Source of the DNA: Rhizobium sp. NLR16a
GTDB lineage: Bacteria > Pseudomonadota > Alphaproteobacteria > Rhizobiales > Rhizobiaceae
DNA: 64,000 nucleotides
Reading direction: 5' to 3'
Assembly (NCBI RefSeq): GCF_017948245.1
Contig: NZ_CP072871.1
Coordinates: 124,001-188,000 of the forward strand
The translations under genes were made by a program, and so were the position numbers. The notes beneath the pieces were generated by a model that did not search any database, had not been told where the DNA came from, and saw nothing but the letters and a program-made list of their open reading frames with translations. How positions within the stretch are numbered: position 1 is the stretch's first letter; each line of letters begins with the position of its first letter. Positions 16,784-25,430 of the stretch are shown one piece after another.

Positions 16784-17563
16784 CTATCTCGTCGCGCGGC
16801 GGGCTGTGATGATCCAGGCGCGGGAGTCGAAAAACACACCCTCCGGCGCCATATGCGCCGCCAGCAAATCGCGCAGACGCTGCAGCGGTTTGCCGGGCGG
16901 CTCATCGGTGCGTGCGAGCGCGTCCTTCACAAGATAAAGGCCGGCGAGCGCCTCGGACGCCGCATCGACGTCCGGTCCATAGAAGACCGGCTCTCGCACG
17001 TCGGCAAAATCGATCGACGTAAAACCTGCGGTACTCAAAAGGTCCTTCGCAATGGGAGGATTGCCAAGCGAAAACGGATTGGGACCACCTGCCGAAACCG
17101 TAGTTGCGGGCGCCAGGGCCTGCCGGATGGCGCCAGACCACTCGTTATGCTCCCGGCTTTGCCACACCATCCACACAAGGCGGGCGCCCGGACGCATCGC
17201 CCTGCCGATATTGGCAAATGCCGCCGCCGGATCGGCAAAAAACATCACGCCGAACCGGCTGATGCAGAGGTCGAAGCCGGCAGCCGGAAAGGCATGGAAT
17301 TGCGCGTCTGCCTGCTCGAATACCACATTTCGCAAACCTTCCGCAGCACTCCGTCGCCTTGCGACTTCGAGCATCTCGGCTGATGTATCCACTCCGACCG
17401 CTTTTCCTTGCGGCGCGGCGCGGGCGGCCTCGCGCGTCGTCTGTCCCGCGCCGCAGCCGATATCGAGCACCAGGTCACCGGGGGCAACGCCGGCAGCAAT
17501 ACGCAGGTGCCGATTGTGTCTCGCCAATTCCGCGTCGTAAAAGTCGGCACGATCCAACGCCAT
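16784..17563 (-). CDS. Class I SAM-dependent methyltransferase
   Basis: About 259 residues. The SAM-binding motif I is GDLVLDIGCGAGQTTREAAR (about residues 35-54), followed by the acidic-loop strand AVGVDTSAEMLEVARRR and FEQADAQFHAFP, then FDLCISRFGVMFFADPAAAF, the UbiE/COQ5-like arrangement. The C-terminal part is less typical and probably binds the unknown acceptor. I use ATG 17563; TTG 17593 adds ten residues. It converges with the CodA-like gene (20-base gap) and diverges from the hydrolase gene. Confidence 0.87.
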   Translation of the reverse strand: MALDRADFYDAELARHNRHLRIAAGVAPGDLVLDIGCGAGQTTREAARAAPQGKAVGVDTSAEMLEVARRRSAAEGLRNVVFEQADAQFHAFPAAGFDLCISRFGVMFFADPAAAFANIGRAMRPGARLVWMVWQSREHNEWSGAIRQALAPATTVSAGGPNPFSLGNPPIAKDLLSTAGFTSIDFADVREPVFYGPDVDAASEALAGLYLVKDALARTDEPPGKPLQRLRDLLAAHMAPEGVFFDSRAWIITARRATR

Positions 17564-17629
17564 AACACTCACTTTGCTTTGTTCGAGGATCAATCTTCAG
17601 TCTGATGGGGTTTCGCGTGCCAAAACAGA

Positions 17630-17654
17630 TTGCATATGAGGATCAGTTATGCAA
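17630..17654. promoter_or_regulatory. Inverted repeat between divergent genes, candidate operator
   Basis: Perfect 7-bp arms TTGCATA (17630-17636) and TATGCAA (17648-17654) separated by 11 bases, about 18 bases centre to centre, in the 130-base interval between the methyltransferase and the hydrolase. The spacing fits a dimeric regulator. No regulator gene lies adjacent, so this is tentative. Confidence 0.35.
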
Positions 17655-17693
17655 GATTAAGACTGGTTGCGAATTGCAATCGGAAAGATGGGT

Positions 17694-18560
17694 ATGGAAA
17701 TGACCGGGTCAACTCTCGTCGCCGAAAAGATCGTCGCATTCGAAAATGTGCAACTGCACACCCAGGCCTTCGGCGATCCGGCCCACCCGCCCGTATTGTT
17801 GATCATGGGGGTGATGTCTTCGATGCTGTGGTGGCCGGAAAGGTTCTGCGAGGAACTCGCCGCACAAGGGCGCTACGTGATCCGCTACGACCAGCGCGAC
17901 ACCGGCCTTTCCACGTGTTATCCGCCGGGCGAGCCGGACTATTCGTTTAGCGATCTGGCCGACGACGCCATCGCCGTTCTCGACGGTTATGGAATTGAGG
18001 CCGCGCATCTGGTGGGCATGTCGATGGGCGGTTTCGTGGCGCAAGAGGCCGCATTGCGCCACCGCCGGCGCGTGCGGACACTTACCGTGATCAGCTCGTC
18101 GCCGGTCGGAGTCGACGGCCTGCCTTCTTCGACCAAAGCTTACAAGGAACATTCCGCCGCTGCCGAAAGTCTCGACTGGTCGGATCTTGGGACCATCGCC
18201 GATTTCCTGCGCCGCGATTCAGCCATGCTGGCCGGCACCAGGCATCCGCACGATGCCGAGGCGGCAACCGCCCTCATCGCACGCGACATGAGCCGCGCCG
18301 CGTCCTTTGTCAGCGCGATCAACCATTTCATGCTGTTGAGCGAGGATGGCGCCGCCACGTTGCATGCGTCCGGTATCGATGTGCCGGTTCTCGTAATTCA
18401 CGGGACGTCGGATCCGCTCTTCCCGATCGAACACGGAGAGGCCTTCACCTGTGTCGCGCCGAGCGCTGAGCTGCACCGGCTTGTTGGTGGCGGGCACGAA
18501 ATTCACGATCGGGACATCGACGAAATGGTGCGTATCATTGCCGATCGCACCGGGTTCTGA
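17694..18560 (+). CDS. Alpha/beta-fold hydrolase
   Basis: About 288 residues. Typical alpha/beta hydrolase: oxyanion strand PPVLLIMGVMSSMLWWPE, then YDQRDTGLSTCYPPGEPDY, the nucleophile elbow LVGMSMGGFVAQEA with Ser in GMSMG, acidic residue region VLVIHGTSDPLFPIEHGE and the late catalytic His in VGGGHEIHDRD. All three triad members are in place. Starts at 17688, 17694 and 17700 are all ATG; 17694 has GGAAAG six bases upstream. TTG 17667 is also open. Substrate unknown; esterase- or haloperoxidase-like in appearance. Confidence 0.87.
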   Translation: MEMTGSTLVAEKIVAFENVQLHTQAFGDPAHPPVLLIMGVMSSMLWWPERFCEELAAQGRYVIRYDQRDTGLSTCYPPGEPDYSFSDLADDAIAVLDGYGIEAAHLVGMSMGGFVAQEAALRHRRRVRTLTVISSSPVGVDGLPSSTKAYKEHSAAAESLDWSDLGTIADFLRRDSAMLAGTRHPHDAEAATALIARDMSRAASFVSAINHFMLLSEDGAATLHASGIDVPVLVIHGTSDPLFPIEHGEAFTCVAPSAELHRLVGGGHEIHDRDIDEMVRIIADRTGF

Positions 18561-18586
18561 CCCGCCTGCCGAGCGGCTGGACGCGC

Positions 18587-18618
18587 CATGCATGCCGGCA
18601 TTGTTTCCGGCATGCATG
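18587..18618. terminator. Bidirectional stem-loop between convergent genes
   Basis: Perfect 12-bp inverted repeat (CATGCATGCCGG at 18587-18598 and its complement at 18607-18618) with an 8-base loop CATTGTTT, placed between the ends of the hydrolase and msrA genes. No long U-tract follows on either strand, so efficiency is uncertain, but the position is that of a shared terminator. Confidence 0.55.
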
Positions 18619-18629
18619 CGCCAATTGCG

Positions 18630-19139
18630 TCAGGCAATCTTCTGGCGGGCCGGCAGCTTCCAGCCGGGCCGGATGAAATGGCAGGTATAGCCGTTCGGAA
18701 TCCGTTCCAGATAATCCTGATGCTCTGGCTCGGCCTCCCAGAAATCGCTCACCGGCACGACCTCAGTGACGACCTTGCCGGGCCACAAGCCGGACGCGTC
18801 GACATCGGCGATCGTATCGCGGGCGACACGCTCCTGCTCCGGGCTGGTGTAGAAGATCGCCGAGCGATAGCTCGTGCCGACGTCGTTGCCCTGGCGGTTG
18901 CGCGTGCTCGGATCATGGATCTGGAAGAAGAATTCGAGGATTTCGCGATAGCTGATCCGGGCGGGGTCGAAGATGATCTCGATCGCCTCGGCATGGGTGC
19001 CGTGGTTGCGGTAGGTGGCATTCGGCACATCGCCGCCGGTATAGCCGACGCGGGTCGAAATAACGCCATTATAGCGGCGGATGAGGTCCTGCATGCCCCA
19101 GAAGCAGCCGCCGGCGAGCACTGCACGTTCTTCGGTCAT
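18630..19139 (-). CDS. msrA: Peptide-methionine (S)-S-oxide reductase MsrA
   Basis: 169 residues. Repairs oxidised methionine using thioredoxin. The catalytic cysteine lies in [17 protein letters not shown] (GCFWG, about residue 12), with the substrate-pocket residues [18 protein letters not shown] and the [20 protein letters not shown] block. No resolving-cysteine tail is seen beyond [13 protein letters not shown], though that Cys could serve. ATG 19139 follows GGAGA; the longer ORF at 19178 is not needed. It follows an inositol-monophosphatase-family gene by 78 bases on the same strand. Confidence 0.95.
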   Translation of the reverse strand: MTEERAVLAGGCFWGMQDLIRRYNGVISTRVGYTGGDVPNATYRNHGTHAEAIEIIFDPARISYREILEFFFQIHDPSTRNRQGNDVGTSYRSAIFYTSPEQERVARDTIADVDASGLWPGKVVTEVVPVSDFWEAEPEHQDYLERIPNGYTCHFIRPGWKLPARQKIA

Positions 19140-19217
19140 TGGGTGTCTCCTTGTTTCCCGAGAGATAGTGTCTCGCACCTTAGATTTCCATATCTCGAGT
19201 CCGGCGACCGGCCTGGT

Positions 19218-20051
19218 TCACGCGTTGACCAGGAAGCCTTCCTTGAGCCAGGGATGCAGCGCCTTGCTGGCCGCGAGGATATCGCCGCGCCCGTCGACTT
19301 CAGCGCCGGAAAACCGCGTGACGATGCCGCCGGCCTCTTCGACCATCAGCGCCGAAGCGCCGAAATCATGGATCGAGAGCCCATCCTCGAAAAAGCCGTC
19401 CAGCCGGCCGCAGGCGACATAGGCGATCGACAGCGCCGCCGAGCCCAGGCGGCGCACGCCCGCCGTGTTGGCCATCAGGCGTTTGATGGCATCGAAATAG
19501 GTCTCCTCCGCAACCGCCTTCACCTGGCCGGGAATGGGCAGCCCGGCGCCGATCAGCACGTTTTCGATGTCGGCGACATCGGCGCAGCGGATGCGCTCGC
19601 CATTGAGATAGGCGCCGCCGCCGATCTCGGCGCTGAACAGTTCATCGAGCATGGCGTCGTAGACGACACCGGCGACCAGTCGCCCGCCTTCGGCGATTGA
19701 AATCGTCATACCGAAATGCGGAACGCCCCAGGCGTAATTGGTCGTTCCGTCGATCGGGTCGATGTAGATAATCGGGGTCTCCGGCCCAGCCGTGCGGTTA
19801 CCGACGGCCTCCTCGCCCTGGATGGCATATTCAGGGAAGGCCTTGACCATCTCATCGACGATGATACGCTCGACGGCGACATCGATTTCAGTCTGATAAT
19901 CGCGCGGCGCCTTGGCCAGCATTTCCCCGGATGTCCGCCGCCGCAGGGAAGCCCGGGCCGTCTCGCCCGCCTTCAAGACCGTTTCGGCAAGCACGATGAG
20001 GCGGGGCGACGCGTTCGGGGAAAGGCGCGCTGAAGTCGGGGAGGATGCCAT
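19218..20051 (-). CDS. Inositol monophosphatase family protein (first of two)
   Basis: 277 residues, Mg-dependent sugar/inositol phosphatase fold. Seen: AIQGEEAVGNRT (metal Glu), IIYIDPIDGTTNYAWGVPHF (DPIDGTTN, about residues 98-105) and the third metal block IHDFGASALMVEEAGGIVTR. In that last block the usual Trp-Asp is His-Asp, a mild departure. It lies 106 bases downstream of the importer ATPase on the same strand and may dephosphorylate a product of the imported sugar or polyol. ATG 20051 has no good ribosome site, so the start is tentative. Confidence 0.88.
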   Translation of the reverse strand: MASSPTSARLSPNASPRLIVLAETVLKAGETARASLRRRTSGEMLAKAPRDYQTEIDVAVERIIVDEMVKAFPEYAIQGEEAVGNRTAGPETPIIYIDPIDGTTNYAWGVPHFGMTISIAEGGRLVAGVVYDAMLDELFSAEIGGGAYLNGERIRCADVADIENVLIGAGLPIPGQVKAVAEETYFDAIKRLMANTAGVRRLGSAALSIAYVACGRLDGFFEDGLSIHDFGASALMVEEAGGIVTRFSGAEVDGRGDILAASKALHPWLKEGFLVNA

Positions 20052-20157
20052 GAAAAAAATCCGGATGCTGCAGATATGAACGAAGTGAATCGTGCGGAGC
20101 CACTCCCTTCGCAGAGACCGATGATGGTTTTATGAAGCTGCCCGCGCCCGACAGGTC

Positions 20158-21234
20158 TTATATCAGGCGCTCGGACGATGCATCAAAAAGATGGACCTGG
20201 GCCGGATCGACCGAAAGTCCGATCATCTCTCCTGGTCTGACCTTGTCGCGCCGCGTCTCGACGATCGTCAGTTCCGGCTGCGTCGCCGCGACGATGAAGG
20301 TCGAGGAGCCCGTGGATTCGACGAAGGCGATCGGCACGTCGAAGCTGCCCTGCCCGGGCGCGACAACCTCGATATGCTCCGGCCGGATGCCGGCGACGAG
20401 CTTGCGTCCAGGTTCGATCGCGCGTGCCAGTGCAAGCTTCTGTTTTACCGCGCCGAAATCCAATACCAGGCTCTTGCCGTCTTCGGCGGCGATCGCTGGA
20501 ATGAAATTCATCGCCGGAGAACCGATGAACCCGGCGACGAACCGGTTCGCCGGCCGGTCGTAAAGGTCAAGCGGCGCGCCCTGCTGTTCGATGATGCCGT
20601 CGCGCATCACCACGACATGGTCGGCCATCGTCATCGCTTCGACCTGGTCATGCGTGACGTAGACGAAGGTGGCGTTCAGCCGGTCATGCAACGCCCGGAT
20701 TTCCTTGCGCATCGAGACACGCAACGCGGCATCAAGGTTGGAAAGCGGCTCGTCGAACAGGAAGGCTTGGGGGTTGCGGATAATTGCGCGGCCCATGGCG
20801 ACGCGCTGTCGTTGGCCCCCGGAAAGCTGGCGCGGATAACGGTCGAGCAGTCTGGAAAGGCCCGTGATGGCAGCGACCTCCTCGGCTTTCTGTTTTGCCT
20901 CAGCCTTGGGGACGCGGTGCATCTTCAGCGAGTAGGTCAGGTTCTGTTCCACCGTCATATGCGGATAGAGGGCGTAACTCTGAAAAACCATGGCGATATC
21001 GCGTGCTCGCGGCGGCACGTCGTTCATCACCTTGCCGGCAATCTTCAGCGTGCCGCCGGTAATTTTTTCCAGCCCGGCAAGCGAACGGAGCAACGTCGAC
21101 TTGCCGCATCCTGACGGACCGACCAGCGCCACGAATGTGCCCTTGGGAATTGATAGGTTGACGTTCTTAAGCGCGTGAAAGGCGCCGTAGTGCTTCTCGA
21201 CGCCCGAGAGTTCGATTTGGATGTCCTGGCTCAT
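20158..21234 (-). CDS. Sugar ABC transporter ATP-binding protein, MalK/UgpC type (second importer)
   Basis: 358 residues. Walker A LVGPSGCGKSTLLRSLAG, Q-loop region MVFQSYALYPHMTVEQNL, signature LSGGQRQRVAMGRAI, Walker B FLFDEPLSNLDAAL and H-loop VYVTHDQVEAMTMAD are all intact. The C-terminal third (GIRPEHIEVVAPGQ onward) is the TOBE regulatory domain. ATG 21234 starts MSQDIQIELS; a longer ORF from 21258 is unlikely. It ends the importer set begun by the binding protein at 24424. The C-terminal domain suggests it can serve several CUT1 permeases. Confidence 0.94.
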   Translation of the reverse strand: MSQDIQIELSGVEKHYGAFHALKNVNLSIPKGTFVALVGPSGCGKSTLLRSLAGLEKITGGTLKIAGKVMNDVPPRARDIAMVFQSYALYPHMTVEQNLTYSLKMHRVPKAEAKQKAEEVAAITGLSRLLDRYPRQLSGGQRQRVAMGRAIIRNPQAFLFDEPLSNLDAALRVSMRKEIRALHDRLNATFVYVTHDQVEAMTMADHVVVMRDGIIEQQGAPLDLYDRPANRFVAGFIGSPAMNFIPAIAAEDGKSLVLDFGAVKQKLALARAIEPGRKLVAGIRPEHIEVVAPGQGSFDVPIAFVESTGSSTFIVAATQPELTIVETRRDKVRPGEMIGLSVDPAQVHLFDASSERLI

Positions 21235-21295
21235 ACCGAAAACCTTGCAGGTCCCCAACCGGGACCGATGAGATGGTCAAGGGTGAAAAACGTCG

Positions 21296-22183
21296 TCACT
21301 TGACTGCTCCAGCGGCGATGCCGCGCGTCAGCGTGCGCTGGAAGATCAAGAAGAAGATCACGGTCGGTATTATACCCAGGAAAGCCGCCGAGGCCTGCAG
21401 CACCGGGTCCGACATGTTCTGACCGCGGGTGAGGCCCATGGCGACCGAGACCGTCTGGTTGTTATTCGATACCAACATGACGAGCGGGATCAAGAATTCG
21501 TTCCAAGTCCAGATGAAAAAGAAGGTTCCCAGGACCATGAGCGTCGGCCTCAGCATCGGGACGACGACAAACCACAGCGTTTTCCAATGGGTCGAGCCAT
21601 CCATCTCTGCCGCTTCGAGGATTTCCTTGGGAAAGGTACTCAGCACGGTCGAGAGCAGGTAAGTCCCGAAAGCGCTTTGCAGGACCGCGAAAATGATGAT
21701 CACGGAAAGCTGCGTATCATAGAGGCCGCTCGCTTTCGCCATGTAGTAAAGCGGGTAAATGATGGACTCCTGCGGCACCATAATGCCGAGAAGAAAGACC
21801 ACCAAAATCACGCGCGAACCCGGCACCTTGCCGACCCCAATCGCATAGGCGTTGAACAGGCTTATCAGTACCCCCAACACCGATACAGCCAGACTGATCA
21901 CCACGCTGTTGAGCAGCTTGCGGCCGAAATCAGACACCGTCCAGAATTTCTCGATCGCCGTGAGATCGATCGACCGAGGAATCGAAAGCGGTCCGCCGAC
22001 CGCGTATTCGGCGCTCGCCTTGACGGCGTTGAGCAGAGCAAGGAAAAAGGGAAAGAGCGTAAAGGCGAGGAGCAGAATAAGGATGGCCAGCACCACCCAC
22101 CGCATGGGATCGCGTCGGGCGCGATCGGCAGGTGCGGTCGCTTTTGCCTTGGTGGTACCGTCGCTGAGAACTGAGTAAGCCAT
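21296..22183 (-). CDS. Carbohydrate ABC transporter permease, MalG type (second importer)
   Basis: 295 residues, six helices. It opens with a basic cytoplasmic tail (ADRARRDPMRW) and a helix VLAILILLLAFTLFPFFLAL. The EAA coupling loop is EAAEMDGSTHWKTLWFVVVP. The end LTRGIAAGAVK is the standard MalG C-terminus. It begins 3 bases after the MalF-type permease stop and precedes the ATPase by 61 bases. Confidence 0.93.
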   Translation of the reverse strand: MAYSVLSDGTTKAKATAPADRARRDPMRWVVLAILILLLAFTLFPFFLALLNAVKASAEYAVGGPLSIPRSIDLTAIEKFWTVSDFGRKLLNSVVISLAVSVLGVLISLFNAYAIGVGKVPGSRVILVVFLLGIMVPQESIIYPLYYMAKASGLYDTQLSVIIIFAVLQSAFGTYLLSTVLSTFPKEILEAAEMDGSTHWKTLWFVVVPMLRPTLMVLGTFFFIWTWNEFLIPLVMLVSNNNQTVSVAMGLTRGQNMSDPVLQASAAFLGIIPTVIFFLIFQRTLTRGIAAGAVK

Positions 22184-22186
22184 GAT

Positions 22187-23095
22187 CTACTCCTTCGCCT
22201 CCTGCTGGGACTGGAAACGTAGGAAAATCACGGCCAAAGCGATCGTCAGAGTCGTCTGCACGACCGCGATGGCTGCGGCATAGCCGACGCGTTGTGTTGT
22301 GAAGAAGTGGTAGTAAGTCAGATAGGATGGCACGAGGGTGGAATTGTCGGGGCCGCCGGCGGTGATGACAAAAATTGGCGCAAAGACTTTAAGCGCTGCG
22401 ATCAGTGTGGTCAGCACAACGACGAAAATCTCCGGCGCCAGGAGCGGAATGGTGATCGTCACCAGCCGGCTCCACCAGTTTGCGCCATCGAGCTCGGCAG
22501 CCTCGTAGAGGGAAGGGTCGATGCGCGAAAGACCGGCCATGAAAACCACCAGACAGTAGCCGACCTGTATCCAGACAATGACGAGCGAGACGGCAGCAAG
22601 CGCGTATGTCGCATCGCCGATCCAGTTCTGGGCGAGGTTATCAAGGCCGATGGCCTTCAGCGTGATGTTGATGACACCGACGGGATTGAGAATCCAGCCC
22701 CAGAGCACGCCCGCGACCGTTACGGGCAGAATCTGCGGTAAGTAAAAACCGGCCCTGAAGAAGCTCGAAACCCATTCCCCGAATTGGTCCCTGACGTAGT
22801 CGAACAGCAGAGCGGCGAGCACCAGGCCGATACACACGGGTATCACGGTCATCGAGACGATGAACAGTAGCGTGTGATACATCGATCCCCAGAATTGATC
22901 GTCCGTAAGCAGGCGATGATAGTTCTGCAGGCCGACCGGTCGCGGCGTGCCAACGCCCTTCCATGCCGTGAAGCTCAGCCCGATATTGGCGAGCTGCGGT
23001 ATGAGCACGATCAGAATGAAGCCGATCACCCCCGGGATGAGGTAGAGGCTATAGCTTCGTGAACCGTCGCTCGATCGCTGGCTGGATATAGCCAT
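22187..23095 (-). CDS. Sugar ABC transporter permease, MalF/UgpA type (second importer)
   Basis: 302 residues. N-terminal helix LYLIPGVIGFILIVLIPQLA, then GLSFTAWKGVGTPRPVGLQN and the NYHRL phrase of the group. The EAA loop is YEAAELDGANWWSRLVTITI with the conserved Asp-Gly. About six helices; lacks the long P2 loop of MalF. It is separated from the binding-protein stop by a 66-base gap containing a strong stem-loop. Confidence 0.93.
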   Translation of the reverse strand: MAISSQRSSDGSRSYSLYLIPGVIGFILIVLIPQLANIGLSFTAWKGVGTPRPVGLQNYHRLLTDDQFWGSMYHTLLFIVSMTVIPVCIGLVLAALLFDYVRDQFGEWVSSFFRAGFYLPQILPVTVAGVLWGWILNPVGVINITLKAIGLDNLAQNWIGDATYALAAVSLVIVWIQVGYCLVVFMAGLSRIDPSLYEAAELDGANWWSRLVTITIPLLAPEIFVVVLTTLIAALKVFAPIFVITAGGPDNSTLVPSYLTYYHFFTTQRVGYAAAIAVVQTTLTIALAVIFLRFQSQQEAKE

Positions 23096-23122
23096 ATCAT
23101 TCTTCCTTCAGCCTACCACAAT

Positions 23123-23145
23123 GGGCTGCGCCGGAGGCGCAGCCC
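23123..23145 (-). repeat. Intercistronic stem-loop after the second binding-protein gene
   Basis: Perfect 10-bp arms, GGGCTGCGCC (23123-23132) and its complement GGCGCAGCCC (23136-23145), with a 3-base loop. Only 17 bases separate it from the binding-protein stop in transcription order; no U-tract follows. It fits a transcript-stabilising or partial-termination element that favours binding-protein over permease synthesis. Confidence 0.6.
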
Positions 23146-23161
23146 AGCGTTCAAGGTCGCG

Positions 23162-24424
23162 CTACTGGTTCTCCTGCGCGTCGTCGTAGACCTGCTTGAT
23201 CTCTTCGACGAACTGCTCCGCAGTCAGACTGCCCTGGAAAAGGCCGGTGTCTTTCTGATTGAGCACGTCGTAGTAGCCGGGGACCGGCCAGTCAGGATAG
23301 AAACCGAGGCCGTTTTTGTCAGAGATCTGCTTGAAAACCGCTGCGGCGTTCTTACCGATGGGATTGGTGATGGCGGAAAGATCAGCGGCGATCGGGACGC
23401 CGCCGGCATTGCCGAGTTCAGCTTGGTACTTCGGCGACAAGGTCAGGCTGATCCACTCGGCGGCGAGATCGGGATTCTTGCTACTTTTGGGAACGACCCA
23501 GAGATTGCCTGTCGAGCCGACCGAATATTTCGGTGTCGGAATGACGAACTGACCCCACTTGAAGTCCTTGATGGTCGAGGCAAAGGTGCCGAGATTCCAC
23601 GTGCCCGAGACGTACATCGGTGCTTTGCCCGAGGTAAAGAGCAGAGCTGCATCCGGGTCCTTCATGCCCGTGGAGTCCTTGCTGATGTAGCCCTTGCTGA
23701 CCCAGTCGACCAAGGTCTGGGCCGCATAGAGGTAGGGCGCGCCGTCGAGAGGCGCCTTCAAACCCTGATAATTCTGGATCCAGGCGTCATCGGCCTTGGT
23801 GTAGGCGAGAGAGGCAAGCAAGTGCTGGCCACTGGTGTCGATGGCGCCGAGCGCGAGGGGCGTCAGACCTTTCTGCTTGAAGGCTTCCAAGTCAGCGACC
23901 CACTCTTCAAGCGTGGTCGGCGGCTTGAGGCCTGCCTTTTCGAACATGTCAATATTATAGAAGCACGAAACATATTCGCCGAAGACAGAAACGCCCCAAA
24001 CAGGGCCAGAGCCATAGATTCCCTTTTCGTCATAACGGCTGAGGACAAAATCGCCTTCGTTAAGGATCTTGTCCCAGCCCTCCTTCTTCACGTAGGCATC
24101 CAGATTGGTCAGCAATCCCTGGCTTGCAACCAGGCCAGCGGTCGCATTGCCCTTATTGTACTCAAGCACGTCGGGGGCCTGATCGGAATTGAGGATCATG
24201 CCGCCCGAGGCCTGCAACTGCTGAAATGTCTTTTGCTCAAAGCTGACGTTGATGTCCGGATGTTTCGCCTTGAACTCCTCGAGCGCCTTCTTCCAGACAA
24301 TGCCCTGAGCCGTGGTCGGCTCCTCGAACCACCAGATCTTGAAGGTCTTCTGTTCGGCATGGCCGATCGATGTCATCAGCATCGCCGTGCCGAGCGCTAG
24401 CGCAAGTGTCGCAATTCTTTTCAT
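23162..24424 (-). CDS. Extracellular solute-binding protein (second sugar importer)
   Basis: 420 residues, periplasmic. Signal peptide RIATLALALGTAMLMTSIGH ends at HA, then KTFKIWWFEEPTTAQGIVWK starts the mature domain. Also seen: FEQKTFQQLQASGGMILNSD and DVLEYNKGNATAGLVASQGL, typical of family 1 binding proteins. ATG 24424 has a strong site GGGAGGAAGGC immediately after a U-tract hairpin. A promoter of its own is likely (24515-24543). Tyr/Trp-rich regions suggest a sugar or polyol ligand; exact identity unknown. Confidence 0.93.
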   Translation of the reverse strand: MKRIATLALALGTAMLMTSIGHAEQKTFKIWWFEEPTTAQGIVWKKALEEFKAKHPDINVSFEQKTFQQLQASGGMILNSDQAPDVLEYNKGNATAGLVASQGLLTNLDAYVKKEGWDKILNEGDFVLSRYDEKGIYGSGPVWGVSVFGEYVSCFYNIDMFEKAGLKPPTTLEEWVADLEAFKQKGLTPLALGAIDTSGQHLLASLAYTKADDAWIQNYQGLKAPLDGAPYLYAAQTLVDWVSKGYISKDSTGMKDPDAALLFTSGKAPMYVSGTWNLGTFASTIKDFKWGQFVIPTPKYSVGSTGNLWVVPKSSKNPDLAAEWISLTLSPKYQAELGNAGGVPIAADLSAITNPIGKNAAAVFKQISDKNGLGFYPDWPVPGYYDVLNQKDTGLFQGSLTAEQFVEEIKQVYDDAQENQ

Positions 24425-24435
24425 GCCTTCCTCCC

Positions 24436-24454
24436 AAAAAAGCGGCTGCGCCGC
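24436..24454 (-). terminator. Hairpin with U-tract in the binding-protein leader (attenuator-like)
   Basis: On the minus strand GCGGC-GCA-GCCGC (24454-24442) is followed at once by TTTTTT (24441-24436), the form of a factor-independent terminator with a short 5-bp stem. It ends just before the ribosome site GGGAGGAAGGC of the gene starting at 24424. Further upstream the leader is very GC-rich (24478-24512) and contains a tiny ORF, ATG ACT GAC TAA, at 24477-24466. It may attenuate read-through or hold the ribosome site. Confidence 0.45.
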
Positions 24455-24514
24455 GAAAAGACGAGTTAGTCAGTCATGGCGCCCCGCCCCGGCCTCCCAG
24501 CCCGGCGGCGCTCC

Positions 24515-24543
24515 ATTTTAGTCGGTTGATCAGGGATCAACAA
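24515..24543 (-). promoter_or_regulatory. Candidate promoter with palindrome for the second binding-protein gene
   Basis: On the minus strand TTGTTG (24543-24538), a 17-base spacer, and TAAAAT (24520-24515). Between the two hexamers lies the perfect palindrome TTGATC-N3-GATCAA (24526-24540), overlapping the end of the upstream isomerase gene. The palindrome has a 5-base gap between TTGAT and ATCAA, one too many for an FNR site, so another repressor is more likely. Confidence 0.4.
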
Positions 24544-25429
24544 TGAAATCTCCGCCCCGGCACTTCTTCAGATAGTTGAGCCCGTGAACCTGGCCAGTCA
24601 TTTCGAGCTCGTCGCGATAGACCGGGTCGTGCCAGCCTTCGATGTCGATCGAGCCGGACCAGCCGGCGAGGCGCAACTCGGAGATGATGTCGGTCCAGTT
24701 GCTGTCGCCGAAGCCCGGCGTGCGCATGAAGACGAATTTCTCCTTGCCGAAGATGCCGTGTTCCTTGATGACCTCCCAGCGGATGGTCGCGTCCTTGCCG
24801 TGGACGTGGAAAAACTTGTGCGCCCATTTGCGGATCTGCGGCATGGGGTCGATCAGATAGACCATCTGATGGCAGGGTTCCCATTCCAGCCCGATATGAT
24901 CATCCGGCGTTTCGTTGAAGATCAGCTCCCAGGCATCCGGATTGTGGGCGATATTCCAGTCGCCGCTCGCCCAGTTGCCGTCCATGGCGCAATTCTCGAA
25001 AGCGATCTTGACGCCCTTGTCGGCCGCCCGTTTGGCCAGCTCGCTCCAGATTTGTCTATAGCGCGGCAGGCTGTCGGTCAGTGGCTTGCCGCGGACGCGG
25101 CCGGTGAAGCCGGCAACGCAGGTGGCGCCGAAATGATGGGCATTGTCGATGCAATCCCTCCAGCCCTGCAGCGTCTCGAGATCGATTGCGCTCTCTTCCA
25201 GCGGATTGCCGAACATGCCGAGCGTCGAGATGGTGATGTCGCGGTCGCCGATCGCATCAAGGCAGCGCTTGCCGAGCTCGGCGAGGTTCTGCCCCTTGGT
25301 CGTCTGCCAGAAGAAAGGTTCGAAGCTTTCGAAGCCGAGGTCGGCAATCTGACCGATGCGCTGGGCGGCATCGCCCTTGTTGCCGCTGACCATGGTGCCG
25401 ATGCGAATGGATTTTGCAGGGTTGCTCAC
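24530..25429 (-). CDS. Sugar phosphate isomerase/epimerase (xylose-isomerase-like TIM barrel)
   Basis: 299 residues, TIM-barrel family of IolE/IolI and hydroxypyruvate isomerase type. Metal ligands of the barrel are seen in order: KIAFENCAMDGN (Glu), GLEWEPCHQMVYLIDP (Glu, His), FFHVHGKDATIRW (His-x-His, Lys-Asp) and GSIDIEGWHDP (late Glu). It starts 1 base after the Gfo/Idh/MocA gene upstream and is transcribed with it. Such pairs of isomerase and oxidoreductase oxidise and rearrange sugars or inositols. Substrate unknown. Confidence 0.9.
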   Translation of the reverse strand: MSNPAKSIRIGTMVSGNKGDAAQRIGQIADLGFESFEPFFWQTTKGQNLAELGKRCLDAIGDRDITISTLGMFGNPLEESAIDLETLQGWRDCIDNAHHFGATCVAGFTGRVRGKPLTDSLPRYRQIWSELAKRAADKGVKIAFENCAMDGNWASGDWNIAHNPDAWELIFNETPDDHIGLEWEPCHQMVYLIDPMPQIRKWAHKFFHVHGKDATIRWEVIKEHGIFGKEKFVFMRTPGFGDSNWTDIISELRLAGWSGSIDIEGWHDPVYRDELEMTGQVHGLNYLKKCRGGDFIVDP

Positions 25430-25430
25430 G

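Noticed and set aside
20052..20157. Possible small gene between the ATPase and the first phosphatase gene
   Set aside because: Short open stretches only, no ribosome site and no recognisable product.
24526..24540. TTGATC-AGG-GATCAA considered as a second FixK/FNR box
   Set aside because: The gap between TTGAT and ATCAA is 5 bases; the consensus needs 4. The palindrome also sits between -35 and -10, a repressor rather than activator position.
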